From the NCBI GenBank assembly GCA_963798505.1, contig CAWCTX010000005.1, positions 806,001 to 870,000 on the forward strand: a stretch of DNA of 64,000 nt. The letters are read 5' to 3'. The stretch's first letter is position 1. Each line of letters starts with the position of its first letter. Positions 1-9,347 of this stretch are shown piece after piece. Under the pieces are notes generated by a model. The model searched no databases. It worked only from the letters and a program-made list of their open reading frames with translations, and was not told where the DNA came from. The DNA is from CAVWSM01 sp963798505. Lineage in GTDB: Bacteria; Actinomycetota; Actinomycetes; Jiangellales; Jiangellaceae. A program made the position numbers and the translations under genes.

Positions 1-19
1 AGGGCCCGCGCCGGCTTGC

Positions 20-415
20 TTACGCTGACTTGCGACCGCGGTGGGTCTTGGTCGGCTCCTTGAGGTGCGCACCGCCGGGCAGAGTGCCGGACCGCAGCAG
101 GTCCAGCCGCTCGGACAGCAGCTCCTCGAGCTCGTCGATCGAGCGCCGCTCCAGGAGCATGTCCCAGTGGGTGCGGGGGGTCTTGGACGGCTTGGCGTCG
201 GGCTTGTCCGTCTCGGCACGCAGGGCCTCGGCCCCGCAGCGCGGGCACTCCCAGATCGCCGGGAAGTCCGCCTCTTCGGCGAACGTCATGGAGAACTGGT
301 GCCCGTTGGGGCACACGTACGGGACCTGCTGGCGAGCCGCGAACTCGACGCCACGCTCATCCTCATAGCTGGTGGCTCCGAGACGCGAGCCACGGAGGGA
401 GGAACGCTCGGACAT
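20..415 (-). CDS. rbpA: RNA polymerase-binding protein RbpA
   Basis: A 131-residue protein that binds RNA polymerase and the principal sigma factor and stimulates open-complex formation in actinobacteria. The N-terminus carries the RbpA signature LRGSRLGATSYE, followed by a zinc-ribbon-like core (CPNGH and CPRCG). The conserved C-terminal sigma-interaction segment RTHWDMLLERRSIDELEELL is present. Length matches the family. Start is ATG at 415. A sigma-R-like promoter lies about 35 bp upstream. The next two genes (MFS, glycerophosphodiesterase) follow rbpA in other actinomycetes too. Identification is very secure. Confidence 0.97.
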   Translation of the reverse strand: MSERSSLRGSRLGATSYEDERGVEFAARQQVPYVCPNGHQFSMTFAEEADFPAIWECPRCGAEALRAETDKPDAKPSKTPRTHWDMLLERRSIDELEELLSERLDLLRSGTLPGGAHLKEPTKTHRGRKSA

Positions 416-451
416 CAGAAACTAACCCTTTCGGCTCGCCGACACTTCCTG

Positions 452-479
452 TAACGTACGACGGTTCGCCTGTGTTCCG
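452..479 (-). promoter_or_regulatory. sigma-R/sigma-H-type promoter of rbpA
   Basis: Read on the minus strand: GGAAC, exactly 18 bases, then GTTAC. This matches the thiol-stress sigma-R consensus GGAAT-N18-GTT. It ends about 36 bp before the rbpA ATG. In Streptomyces rbpA is a known sigma-R target. Assignment here is from motif and spacing only. Confidence 0.75.
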
Positions 480-523
480 GGTTCCGCGCCCATCGGGATG
501 CGCCCGCGTGACCTCAGTCACGG

Positions 524-1910
524 TCAGAGGTGCTCGGGGACCTCATTTCCGGCGTCGCGGATCCCAGCTTCAAGCTTCACCCGGGCCAGCAGGATGAAAC
601 CCACGACGAAGAAGGCGACGACGGCGAAGATCGCCTGCCGGTAGGAATCGGTGAGCTGGTAGACGAGCCCGAAGACCAGGGTGCCGAGCCAGCTCGTGCC
701 GCGCTCGCAGGCCTGGTAGAGGCTGAAATACTCGCCCTCCTTGCCGCGCGGGATCAGCAGGCTGAACATCGAGCGCGCCAGCGCCTGGGTGCCGCCGAGC
801 ACGATCCCGATGGCCACCGCGAGCATCAGGAACGGCGCCACCTGCCCCGCCGGGAGCCGGTAGGCGGCGGCGACGACCAGCGTCCACAGGACCAGACTGG
901 CGAGCACGACGCGTTTGCTTCCGTACGTGCGGGCCAGCCGGCCAAGCAGCAGCGCCCCGCCGAAGGCGACGAACTGCACCAGGAGGATGGCGACGATCAG
1001 GGTGCTCTCGTCGAGATCGAGCTCGCGGTTGCCGTAGATCGATGACGCCGCGATCACCGTCTGGACGCCGTCGTTGAAGAACAGGTAGGCGGCGAGGAAC
1101 AGCAGCGTCTGCGGGTAGTTGCGCGCGTCCCGAAGCGTCGCGGCGAGCTGGCCGAACGCCTGGCCGACGGTGCCTCCGGTAGCCGCTGCGACCGCCAGGG
1201 GTGGCCGGTCGCGCAGCCCCCGCAGCGGCACTAGCGTCCACAGCCCCCACCAGAGTCCTGCACTGAGCGAGGCAGAGGCGCACGGCGCCCTCGGTGCCCA
1301 GCCCGAACGGCTCGAGCTGGACGACGGCCAGGTTGACGGCCAGCAGCAGGCCACCGCCGAGATAGCCCAGCGCCCAGCCGCGTGACGAGACCGCGTGCCG
1401 CTCGTCCTCGGAGGCGATCTGGTTGAGGATCGAGTCGTAGACCACGAGCGACGAGCCAAGGCACACGTGGCCGACCAGCAGCAGTGCGACGCCGAGCTGC
1501 CAGTTGGTTCCGGAGACGAAGACCATGGCGGTGGCGGCGGTGGCGCCGGCCCAGGCGAACCCGGCGAGCATGTGGCGCTTGCGGCTGGTTCGGTCGGCGA
1601 TCGCGCCGACGACGGGCAGCACGAGCGCGGAGAGCAGAGTGGCGATGGTGACGGCGTAGGCAGCGACGGAGCCGGGGGAGACGGCGACGCCGAGCACCGA
1701 CAGGTCCGTGTGGCACGGGTCGTCGCTGGTGCCCGGCTCGCCACAGGACGCCCGCTCGGCGACCGCGGTCAGGTAGGGCCCGAACAGCACCGTGGCGATC
1801 GTCGTGACGTAGGCGGAGTTGGCCCAGTCGTAGAAGTACCAGGCGCGCTGCTCGCGGCGGCGGGCCTCGGGGTCCGCGAGCGGTCCGGCGGACGCGAGCG
1901 GCAACGACAC
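524..1910 (-). CDS. MFS transporter, UMF1/Atg22-like (frameshifted)
   Basis: An integral membrane major facilitator of the UMF1 (Atg22-like) type, substrate unknown. The N-terminal half opens with RAWYFYDWANSAY, the usual UMF1 signature, and has the loop-2 motif AIADRTSRKR. The second half (TIGR-like ends GKEGEYFSLYQACERGTSWLG) lies in another frame. The frame changes near 1253-1270; total length gives one extra base, so a single indel restores about 460 residues and 12 predicted helices. Start is GTG at 1910 with GGGAG upstream. It sits downstream of rbpA and upstream of the glycerophosphodiesterase, a conserved order. Confidence 0.85.
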
Positions 1911-1940
1911 GGCTGCACTCCCGTTGAGTCTTGGGCTACG

Positions 1941-2721
1941 TCATGACCAGAGGCCGCGGTCAGCGAAGACACCACGGAGTGCCTCCAGGTCGTCGGTCAT
2001 GATCCCATCGACGTCGGCGTCCAGGAGGCGATTCATCACGGTGGTGTCGTCGACGACCCAGACGTGCACGGAGATGCCGAGCCGGTGGGCGGCGGCGAGG
2101 AAGCGGTCGTCGACCAGATCGTACGCCTCGCACCGCCAGCGGCACCTGCACACAGGCGACGTTGCGCGGCACGAGGTGGTCGAGGCGGCCGGTGGGCGCG
2201 AGCGCCGCCAATCGCAGGGCGGCGACCTCGCGGGGACCCATAGACGTAGCGAGGCGCGGTCCGGCCGCGTCCCGGACCGCGCGCACGCGCGCATCGGAGA
2301 ACGACGCCACGCAGACCCTGTCGACAGCGCCGGTGCGGCGCAGCACGTCCAGCAGCGGGCCGATAGCCGGGGCGTCCTTGACGTCGACGTTGACCCGCAG
2401 CTCGGGCCACGTCATGAGCACGTCCTCCAGCGTCGGGACCGGCTCGCGGCCGCCGACGGCCAGCCGCACGACCTGCTCGTGCGCGACATCTCTGATGCGC
2501 CCGGCCGGCCGGTCAGGCGGTGCAGCCGACGGTCGTGGAACACCAGCAGCACGCCGTCGGACGTGGCGTGCACATCGGTCTCCACGTAGCGGTAGCCGAG
2601 GTCGACGGCTCGCTGGAATGCGGCCATCGTGTTCTCCCACGCGTGCGCCGCCCCGCCGCGGTGCGCGAACGCGATCGGCCCGTCGTGCTCGAGGTAGGCG
2701 TAGGCCGCGGCGCTGGCTCAC
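1941..2721 (-). CDS. glycerophosphodiester phosphodiesterase (frameshifted)
   Basis: Hydrolyses glycerophosphodiesters to glycerol-3-phosphate and an alcohol. Motifs of the GDPD TIM barrel are all present but spread over three frames: AFAHRGG with the catalytic His, AWENT, ETDVHATSDG, VFHDRRLHRLTG, then LRVNVDVK and the end DVDGIMTDDLEALR. Frame changes fall near 2705, 2500 and 2140. The likely start is GTG at 2721, overlapping the TGA of the CynX-type transporter gene (GTGA). Three indels in about 260 codons suggest consensus errors, although true decay cannot be excluded. Confidence 0.82.
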
Positions 2722-3972
2722 GCCGCCACGCTACGGGGCAGCTCCTCCTCGACTCGAGACACCAATTCGTCTTCGACAAAGTTGTCGGCCGCGGCCAGCC
2801 ACCCGGCAGCCAGCTGGACGACGAGGACGGCGAACAAAGCGCCGATCGGCACGGTCCACCCGCCGGTCGCCGAGTGCAAGATGCCGAACAGGAAGGGGCC
2901 GGTCGCGGCGAGCAGGTAGCCGATGCTCTGGACGAAGCCCGACAGCGCGACGGTGCTGCCGGCGGTACGGCAACGCAGGCCAATCATCGTGAGGGCCAGT
3001 GGGAACGAGGCGCTGCCCAGCCCGATCAGCACCGCCCAGACCCAGGCTGCGGCGCCGCCGGGCGCCAGGAGCAGGCCGGCGTAGCCGACGGCGTAGATGG
3101 CCGCGAGGCCGACGACGTACGGTCGCTGGCTGGCGCGCCGGAAGGCGAGCGAGGGCACCACGAGCGAGGTCGGGATCGAGATCGCCGACATCACCGCCAG
3201 TGTCAGGCCGGCGCGCTGCGCGCTCATCCCGGCGTCCTGCCACAGGGTGGCGAACCAGCCGAACGAGACATAGGCCTGCAGCGACTGCGTGCCGAAGTAG
3301 ATCGCGAGCGCCCACGCGGTGCGGCTGCGGGCCATGCTGGACAGCCGGGCGTGGGTGCCGTCGCCGGCGCGTTGATGCGGGCGGCGCAGCAGGACCAGCC
3401 AGGGAACGAGCGCGACCGCGGCGAGCCCGGCCCACACGCCGAGGCCCGCCCGCCAACTGCCGCCGGCTAGCTGGTCGACCGGCACCGTCAGGGCGGCCGA
3501 TGCTGTGGCGCCCAGGGCGAGCGCGGTGGTGTAGAGCGCGGTCATCGGGCCGACGCGGTCGGGGAAGTGACGCTTGACGACCGCCGGGATCAGGACGTTG
3601 CCCAGCGCGGCGCCGGCAAGGGCGAGGGCACTGCCCGCCAGGAAGGGCACCGGAGTGCTGACCAGCACCCGAAGAAGGCAGCCGACGACCACCGCGGCGA
3701 GCGACCCGGCGAGGACGGCCGACTCGCCGAAGCGGCGGGACAGCGCGGGGGCCACCGAGCCGAGGGCGGCGAAGCAGAGCACCGGCAGGGTCGTCAGGAG
3801 TCCGGCCTGCGCGCCGGTCAGGTGCACGAGCATCGCGCAGCTCGTCGAGGAGCGGGCCGACGCTGAGGACGGCGGTGCGCAGGTTGAGCGCGGCGAGGGC
3901 GACCGCCGCCACGACCAGCCAGGTGGCGGTGCGGTTGCTGGTGCCGAGGGTCCGTTCGGAGGTTAGAGTCAC
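2718..3972 (-). CDS. CynX/NimT-family MFS transporter (frameshifted)
   Basis: A 12-helix major facilitator of the CynX/NimT (cyanate/nitroimidazole) group, which exchanges small organic anions or drugs; the substrate here is unknown. The N-terminal part (first helix WLVVAAVALAALNLRTAV) and the remainder (starting HLTGAQAGLLTTLPVLCFA) are in different frames, joined near 3835 by one indel. Start is GTG at 3972. It is divergent from a GntR/FadR regulator across an 85-bp gap containing a perfect palindrome, and such CynX-GntR pairs are common. Its stop overlaps the start of the glycerophosphodiesterase gene. Confidence 0.85.
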
Positions 3973-3998
3973 CGTAGGCCGTAAATCAGCGGGTCATG

Positions 3999-4012
3999 GG
4001 ATGAATTCATCC
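3999..4012. promoter_or_regulatory. palindromic operator candidate between cynX-like and gntR genes
   Basis: A perfect 14-bp palindrome GGATGAATTCATCC sits in the middle of the divergent intergenic region. It is a natural binding site for the dimeric GntR/FadR regulator encoded next to it. Seen directly; function inferred. Confidence 0.55.
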
Positions 4013-4057
4013 TACCATTCGTGCGCGGCGGACCACTAGAGGCGTCGGAGGGGTCTG

Positions 4058-4747
4058 ATGAGGGAGGTCGGATCGGCGCTGTTGCAGCCCACTCACCGGT
4101 CGGCGCTGGTCGACCAGGTGATCTCGCAGCTGCACACCAAGATCAGCACGGGGGAGTGGGGGGTGGGGGAGCGGATCCCCACCGAGCCGGAGCTGGTGGC
4201 GGCCCTCGGGGTAGGCCGAAACACCGTCCGCGAAGCCGTACGGGCCCTGGCGCATGCGGGCCTGCTTGACATCCGGCAGGGCTCCGGGACTTACGTGCGG
4301 GCCGCCAGCGAGCTGTCCGGGGCCGTGTCGCGGCGCGTGGCCGCGGCCGGCGTGCGCGAGGTGTTCGAGGTGCGACGCGGCCTCGAGCACCAGGCGGCGC
4401 GGCTTGCGGCGACGCGTCGTACCAACGCCGACCTGGTCGCCCTTGACAAGGCCTTGGCGGTGCGCGAGATGGCTTGGCGCAGCGGCGATCTCGACGCATT
4501 CGCCGACGCCGACATCGCGTTCCACGCACTAGTCGTACGTGCCGCGCACAACGCGCTACTCGACGATCTCTACGCAGACCTCGGCGCCGCCGTCCGTGAT
4601 GCGCTGGCACGGGACCTGCGGGCGCGCCCGGAGCCCGAGTACCTCGACCACGGCGTGCTCGTGGCAGCGATCCGCGAGCGCGACGTCGAGCGCGCCGGCC
4701 GCGAGGCGACCTCGTTCCTCGACGAGACGATCGAGCGTCGCGGCTGA
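4058..4747 (+). CDS. GntR/FadR-family transcriptional regulator (FCD domain)
   Basis: A 229-residue repressor or activator. The winged helix covers about residues 15-80 (ERIPTEPELVAALGVGRNTV and the wing LLDIRQGSGTYVR). An all-alpha FCD ligand domain covers about 95-225, with the metal- or ligand-binding pattern DADIAFHALVVRAAHN. Start is ATG at 4058 with GGAGGGG about 7 nt upstream. It is divergent from the CynX-like transporter, which it probably controls through the 3999-4012 palindrome in response to the transported compound. No frame problems. Confidence 0.92.
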   Translation: MREVGSALLQPTHRSALVDQVISQLHTKISTGEWGVGERIPTEPELVAALGVGRNTVREAVRALAHAGLLDIRQGSGTYVRAASELSGAVSRRVAAAGVREVFEVRRGLEHQAARLAATRRTNADLVALDKALAVREMAWRSGDLDAFADADIAFHALVVRAAHNALLDDLYADLGAAVRDALARDLRARPEPEYLDHGVLVAAIRERDVERAGREATSFLDETIERRG

Positions 4748-4751
4748 GAGC

Positions 4752-4773
4752 AACGCTGGGGCGCCCCAGCGTT
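4752..4773. terminator. bidirectional hairpin between convergent genes
   Basis: A perfect 22-bp palindrome (arm AACGCTGGGGC) lies directly after the gntR stop and before the stop of the convergent DinB-like gene. It can act as a terminator in both directions. Confidence 0.7.
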
Positions 4774-4807
4774 ATATAGCGACCGATCGGCGCCCCGTGG
4801 ACGGCGT

Positions 4808-5326
4808 CTATTCGCCGGTGAGCCCGTCGATCGACTCACGCAGCAGGTCGGCATGGCCGTTGTGCCGCGCGTACTCCTCGACCATGTGGCACGAGGATCC
4901 ATCGGAGGCTGACGCCGCGAACCGAGGCCTTGGCGAGCATGTCCAGGCCGCCGTCAGCCAGCGCCTCGGCCACCAGGGCGCGGGAGCGGGTCACGGCGTC
5001 CTGCCAGATCGCCTGGAGTTGCTCAGGCGTGTCCTCGGCGGCCGAGTGCCAGTCCCAGTCCATGTCGGCCTTCCAGTCCACCGTGTCCCAAGGCGGCGAC
5101 GAGTGACGGCCGTGCAGCACCCGCGAGAACCAGTCGTCCTCGACATAGGCCAGGTGCTTGAGCATCCCGCCCAGGGTCATCGTTGAGGCAGCGGTCGTTG
5201 CGTTCAGGGCGGCCGAGTCCAGTCCGGCGGTTTTCCACGCCAGCGTCGCGCGATGGAAGTCGAGAAAACCAAGCAGTGTCGCGGTCTCGTCGGCTGCGAG
5301 TGGGGGTTCTGGTCGGCCCTGCTCAT
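4808..5326 (-). CDS. DinB/DUF664 family protein (frameshifted)
   Basis: A DinB-like four-helix-bundle protein of the DUF664 group, usually thiol-dependent metalloenzymes of unknown substrate. The core MTLGGMLKHLAYVEDDWF is in one frame, the N-terminal MSRADQ and following LLGFLDFHRATLAWK in two others, and the end MVEEYARHNGHADLLRESI in another. Frame changes fall near 5300 and 4900. The conserved metal-site histidines are in LKHLAYVEDDWF and EYARHNGHAD. Start is ATG at 5326. Convergent with gntR. The frame changes net to zero, so the gene is about 172 codons. Confidence 0.8.
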
Positions 5327-5396
5327 CAAGACGGTCACGAGGGGCGAGTCTAGGGGTTGGCCGTATCGGTGACCCATGCCTATCCGACTGGCGCGA

Positions 5397-7566
5397 TCAG
5401 ACGGGCTGGACGGGCTCAGGGACCGGCTCCCTCTCGGGCTCACCTGGGGCCTCCGGCGCCGTACCGCGGTCGAGCTCGCTGGGCCACCAGATCTTCCCGC
5501 CGAGGTCGAGGTTGAGCGCGGTGACCAGCACCGACCGGACGATCATGGTGTCCACTAGGACGCCGAGCGCGACCGCAACGCCGAGTTCCGCGAGGAATAC
5601 CAGCGGCAGCGAGCCGAGGACGAGGAACGTCGCCGCGAGCACGAGGCCGGCCGAGGTGATCACGCCGCCTGTCGACGACAGCGCGATCAGCGAGCCCTTG
5701 CGGGTGCCGTGGTTGACGGTCTCCTCCCGGACCCGGGTCATCAGGAAGATGTTGTAGTCGATACCCAGCGCCACGAGGAACACGAAGGCGAACAACGGGA
5801 AGCCCGGGTCGGATCCGGCGAAGCCGAAGACGTACTCGAACAGCAGTGCCGAGATGCCCAAGGCTGCGCCGAACGAGAGGACCACCGTCGCGATCAGCAG
5901 GACCGGGGCGAGCACGGCGCGGAGCAGGGCGAGCAGGATCAGGAACACCACGAGCAGGACCAGCGGGATGATCACCAGGTTGTCCCGGTTGGAGGCAATC
6001 TTGGTGTCGAGGTAGAACGCCGACCCGCCGCCGACGAGCGCGTTCGCGCCGTCGACCTCGTGGACCGCATCACGCGTGCCCTCGACGATGTCGAAGGCGT
6101 CCTGCGAGGAGATGTCCGCGGCGATGGTCGCCTCGAAGTAGGCGCGGCCGTCAGCGATCGGCGTGGCGGTTTCTGGCTCACCGACGCCCTCGACCCGGGC
6201 GACCGCGTCGCGGACGGCGTCTATCTGGTCCTGGTTGGCAACGACCTGGACGGTGTTGGATGCGTCCTGCAGACCGTGTTCCATCAGGACCTTCTGGCCC
6301 TTGATCGAGTCGAACTCCTTGGTGTAGGTCTCCTCGGTCGAGAGGCCCCCGGTGTCGAGCCGGAACAAGCCGAGGCAGGCGACCAGCAGGATGCCGGTGG
6401 TGACGACCCAGACGACCCGCGGACGCGGCGCGACCGCGTTGCCCACCTTCGCCCACATTCCGGTGCTGGTCGGCTCGTGCGAGCCGAACGTGGGCCGAAC
6501 CGGCCAGAAGATCCAGCGGCCGCAGATGACCAGCAGGGCGGGCAGCAGGGTCACCATCACGAAGAAGGTGGCCGCGATGCCGACCGCGATGACTGGACCG
6601 AGGCCGGCCGTGGAGTTCAGCTCGGCGAAGACCAGGCAGAGCATGCCGATGCACACGGTCGCGGCACTGGCGAGGATCGCCGGCGCTGCCCGGTGCAGTG
6701 CGAACGCCATCGCCTCGTGCCGGTCCTGGTGGCGGCGCAGCTCCTCGCGGTAGCGGGCGACGAGCAGCAGCGCATAGTCGGTGCCGGCGCCGATCACGAG
6801 GACGCTGAGGATGGCCTGGCTCTGGCCGTTCACGGTGAGGTCGGCGTACCGCGCCAGCAGGTAGATGATGCCGGTCGCGATGAGATTGGCGAAGACGGCG
6901 CAGAGCACGGGCAGGATCCACAGCACCGGGCTGCGGTAGGTGAAGAGCAGGATGACCACGACCACACCGAGCGTGGCGAGGATCAGGTTGGTGTCGATGC
7001 CCTCGAAGGTCTCGGCCGCGTCCGCGGTCTGGCCGCCGAAGCCGGCAAGGTGCACCGTCACGCCCTCCACCCCGGCGATGTCGCGGACCTCGTCGGCAGC
7101 CTCGGGGACGTCGGTCCAGCCCTCGTCGCCGAAGTTGAGGACTAGGTAGAGGTAGGCGGCCTCTCCGTCGTCGGACAGCAGTCGCTGCGGACGGTTCCTG
7201 CTCGGCCACGTTCGGCGAGAGTACGTCGGGGGAGCCGTCGGCGTTCTCGTCGGTGACGCCGTCGACCTGGGAGGCGATCGCGTCCGCCTGCTCGTCCATT
7301 GCGGCGAGGTCGGCCTCGGTCAGGCCGCCATCGCGGTGGTAGACGACGAGGGTCGGGATGTCGTTGGGGTCGATGCTCTCGGACAGTTCGTCGAGGACCT
7401 TCGTCGACTCGGCGGAGGCAGGGAGCCACGACGACGCCTCGTTGTTCTGCACGTCGACGAGCTTGGGGCTCAGCGGGGCGAGCAGGAACGCGAGGAGTAC
7501 GACGGCCGCGGCGACGATCCACTTGGTGACTGGGCCGGTGAGCTTTCCGGCGATCTGACGGTGCAT
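5397..7566 (-). CDS. MMPL/RND-family transporter 1 (frameshifted)
   Basis: An MMPL-type RND membrane protein of about 720 residues exporting lipids, drugs or peptides. It has the usual layout: N-terminal helix, periplasmic porter domain, a helix bundle, then a repeat of both. The proton-relay region LVIGAGTDYALLLVARYREE and its second copy ALGIDYNIFLMTRVREE are clear. The N-terminal 130 residues (to SPNVAEQE) are in a second frame, with the shift near 7165-7190. Start is ATG at 7566 with GAGAGG upstream. A copy of the repeated operator module (7640-7690) faces this gene. It is paralogous to the MMPL gene at 14848. Confidence 0.88.
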
Positions 7567-7639
7567 GAGGGCAGCCTCTCTAGGACCACGGGCAGGGCAT
7601 ACCTGACTCCGAAAGTCGTGGTGATGATGTCCTTGGCGG

Positions 7640-7690
7640 AGACGCTAGGTGCGCTTCGGTGATTGGTGCTTCTCGATTCCTGACCGGCTG
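7640..7690 (-). promoter_or_regulatory. operator/promoter module copy R1, facing the MMPL gene
   Basis: On the minus strand: TCAGGAATCGAGAAGCAC, then 18 bases, then a TAGCGT -10 (7647-7642). The bases after the -10 resemble the same region of the other copies, including a degenerate AAGGACATCA where other copies have ATGGACATCA. The leader to the MMPL ATG is about 70 nt with its own Shine-Dalgarno. Confidence 0.7.
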
Positions 7691-7752
7691 GGACCGATCA
7701 GGAATCGAGAAGCACGGGTCAACGGAGGGCACCTAGCGTGACCGCCGTGGTG
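7691..7752 (+). promoter_or_regulatory. operator/promoter module copy R2, before the MFS gene
   Basis: GATCAGGAATCGAGAAGCAC (7696-7715), 18 bases, TAGCGT (7734-7739), 7 bases, then GTG at 7747. R2 is head-to-head with R1. Their shared cores form an 18-bp perfect inverted repeat (7666-7683 and 7698-7715) inside a longer imperfect one. Confidence 0.75.
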
Positions 7753-9051
7753 CTCCGACGCCTCGTGCCCTCCGCCTACCGGCCGGTGCTCGCCAACCGG
7801 GTGTTCCGGCGACTGACTCTCGGCTTCGCGGTCTCGTACCTCGGGGACGGGATGAGCTTCGTCGCGGTGGCGTGGCTCGCCATCGAGCTGGCGCCGCAGG
7901 CGACCGCGGGGCTGTGGGTCGGCGGCGCGGTGGCCGCGTACACGTTGCCGGGTGTGGTAGGCGCGCTGGTGTTCGGTCGCCGCCTGCGCCGGGTGCCGGC
8001 CAGGCGGCTGCTGCTCGCGGACAACGTCGTGCGCGGCGTGTTCCTGGGTGTCGTGCCGCTCGCCTGGCTCGCCGGGCTGCTCACGCCGCCGCTGTACGTC
8101 GTGCTGCTCGCGGTCTCGTCGCTGCTGCACGCGTGGGGCAGCGCGGGCAAATACACACTGCTGGCCGAGCTGCTACCGGACGAGCAGCGGCTCGCCGCGA
8201 ACACCCTGGTCAGCTCGCTCAACTTCGCTGCCACGATCGCCGGGCCGGCGATCGCCGGTGTGCTGGTGACGTACGTCAGCTCGGCGCTCGTGATCGGCCT
8301 GGACGCGCTCACGTACGTGTTCCTCGCTGTGCTTGTCGCTCGCACCCGGCTGCCGGAGGCGGGGGAGGTCTCACCCGTCGACCAGGCGGCCGCGCGCGGC
8401 GGGGTCGCGTTGATGCGGTCCCATCCCGAGCTGCTGGGGCTGCTGACGCTCACCTGGTTCTTCAACCTGCTGTACGGCCCGGTCGAGGTCGCGCTGCCGC
8501 TGCACGTGACCGACGACCTGCACGCTTCGGGCACGCTGCTCGGCCTGTACTGGATGCTGTTCGGCATCGGCGCGGTGCTTGGCGGGCTCGCAGTCGGCGC
8601 GCTGCGGCAGCTCCCGCGCTGGCCGGTGACGGTCGCGATCGTGGTCGCCTGGGGGCTCATCGCTGCTGCCGTTCGGGTTCGACGTGCCGACGGCCATCAC
8701 GGTCGCGTGCTTCACGCTCGGCGGCGCGATCTACGGACCGTTCGTACCGCTGTCGGTGACGCTTATGCAGGCGAAGTCGCCACCGCAGCACCTGGCCGCG
8801 ATGCTCGCAGCCCGAAGGCGGTGCTGCTGACCGCGTCACCGCTCGGCGCGGCAGTCGGCGGGCCGCTCACCTCGGCGCTGGGCCCGCGAGCGACGCTCGG
8901 GGGCTCAGGACTCGCCACGGTGGCGCTCGGCGCCGTCGCGTGCGTCCTGCTGCTGGCCCGGCGCAGCAACCAGCGAGCGCGCGTGGCGAATAGGGTGGCC
9001 AGACCGATCACGAATCGAGAAGCACCGGTGAACGAAGCGCAGCTAGCGTGA
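7747..9051 (+). CDS. MFS exporter, macrolide-efflux (MFS_3) type
   Basis: A drug-exporter-like major facilitator with about 12 helices and about 434 residues (early segment RVFRRLTLGFAVSYLGDGMS). The overall frame is open, but 8665-8813 reads correctly only in another frame (FGFDVPTAITVACFTLGGAI). Two compensating indels therefore lie there. An upstream GTG at 7738 overlaps the TAGCGT -10, so GTG 7747, seven bases past it and equivalent to the VOC start, is preferred. The C-terminal tail RPITNREAPVNEAQLA is encoded by module copy R3. It probably belongs to the AraC-controlled regulon. Confidence 0.85.
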   Translation: MVLRRLVPSAYRPVLANRVFRRLTLGFAVSYLGDGMSFVAVAWLAIELAPQATAGLWVGGAVAAYTLPGVVGALVFGRRLRRVPARRLLLADNVVRGVFLGVVPLAWLAGLLTPPLYVVLLAVSSLLHAWGSAGKYTLLAELLPDEQRLAANTLVSSLNFAATIAGPAIAGVLVTYVSSALVIGLDALTYVFLAVLVARTRLPEAGEVSPVDQAAARGGVALMRSHPELLGLLTLTWFFNLLYGPVEVALPLHVTDDLHASGTLLGLYWMLFGIGAVLGGLAVGALRQLPRWPVTVAIVVAWGLIAAAVRVRRADGHHGRVLHARRRDLRTVRTAVGDAYAGEVATAAPGRDARSPKAVLLTASPLGAAVGGPLTSALGPRATLGGSGLATVALGAVACVLLLARRSNQRARVANRVARPITNREAPVNEAQLA

Positions 9052-9059
9052 TCGCCATG
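9002..9059 (+). promoter_or_regulatory. operator/promoter module copy R3
   Basis: ACCGATCACGAATCGAGAAG and following CAC, 18 bases, TAGCGT (9044-9049), 7 bases, ATG at 9057. The upstream part is also the 3' end of the MFS reading frame, whose TGA (9049-9051) overlaps the -10. Confidence 0.7.
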
Positions 9060-9098
9060 GACATCAACGAGTTGCTCATTGGAAACGAGACGTGTTGA
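9057..9098 (+). CDS. 13-codon ORF directly behind module R3
   Basis: ATG followed by 12 codons and TGA (MDINELLIGNETC). Its first codons match the start of the VOC gene (MDI), and it stands at the leaderless start position of the module. It may be a leader peptide or the truncated front of a lost gene. Little else can be said. Confidence 0.3.
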   Translation: MDINELLIGNETC

Positions 9099-9347
9099 AA
9101 GTAGGACGAAATGTGCGTTGAGGCCTCGGCTCGCCGCGTACCACGCGGGCTTGCCAACCAAGACCATGTCGACGACGCGCAGACCGTCGCGGTCCAGAAT
9201 GCCGCGCTGGAAGGCATCTACGTCGCTGCTGACGAGCCGGCCCTGATTCGGCTGCACCAGTCCGGTGAGATCGACAATGTCGAGTTCCAGAGTGGGGTGG
9301 GGCGCCAGCCGCGCTGGGCAAGTCCGGTGCGACGTACGATTGCGGAC
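9099..9347. other. unassigned stretch between R3 and araC
   Basis: About 250 bp without a recognisable gene. A minus-strand reading gives a protein-like stretch (LVSSDVDAFQRGILDRDGL, DMVLVGKPAWYAASRG), but I cannot assign it and it has no clear start. It could be a gene relic inserted between the module and araC. TACGAT at 9335-9340 is the likely -10 of araC. Confidence 0.35.

Noticed and set aside
7666..7715. The 18-bp inverted repeat as a terminator or insertion-sequence ends
   Set aside because: The same sequence occurs singly at 9002 and 9743 at fixed distance to a -10 and start codon, so it is a promoter module; no transposase is near.
7738..7740. GTG 7738 as the MFS start
   Set aside because: It overlaps the TAGCGT -10; comparison with the other module copies puts the start at GTG 7747.
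9099..9347. A minus-strand gene covering this stretch
   Set aside because: The frame has no start with a ribosome site and runs on as shadow of the MFS gene; kept only as unassigned sequence.
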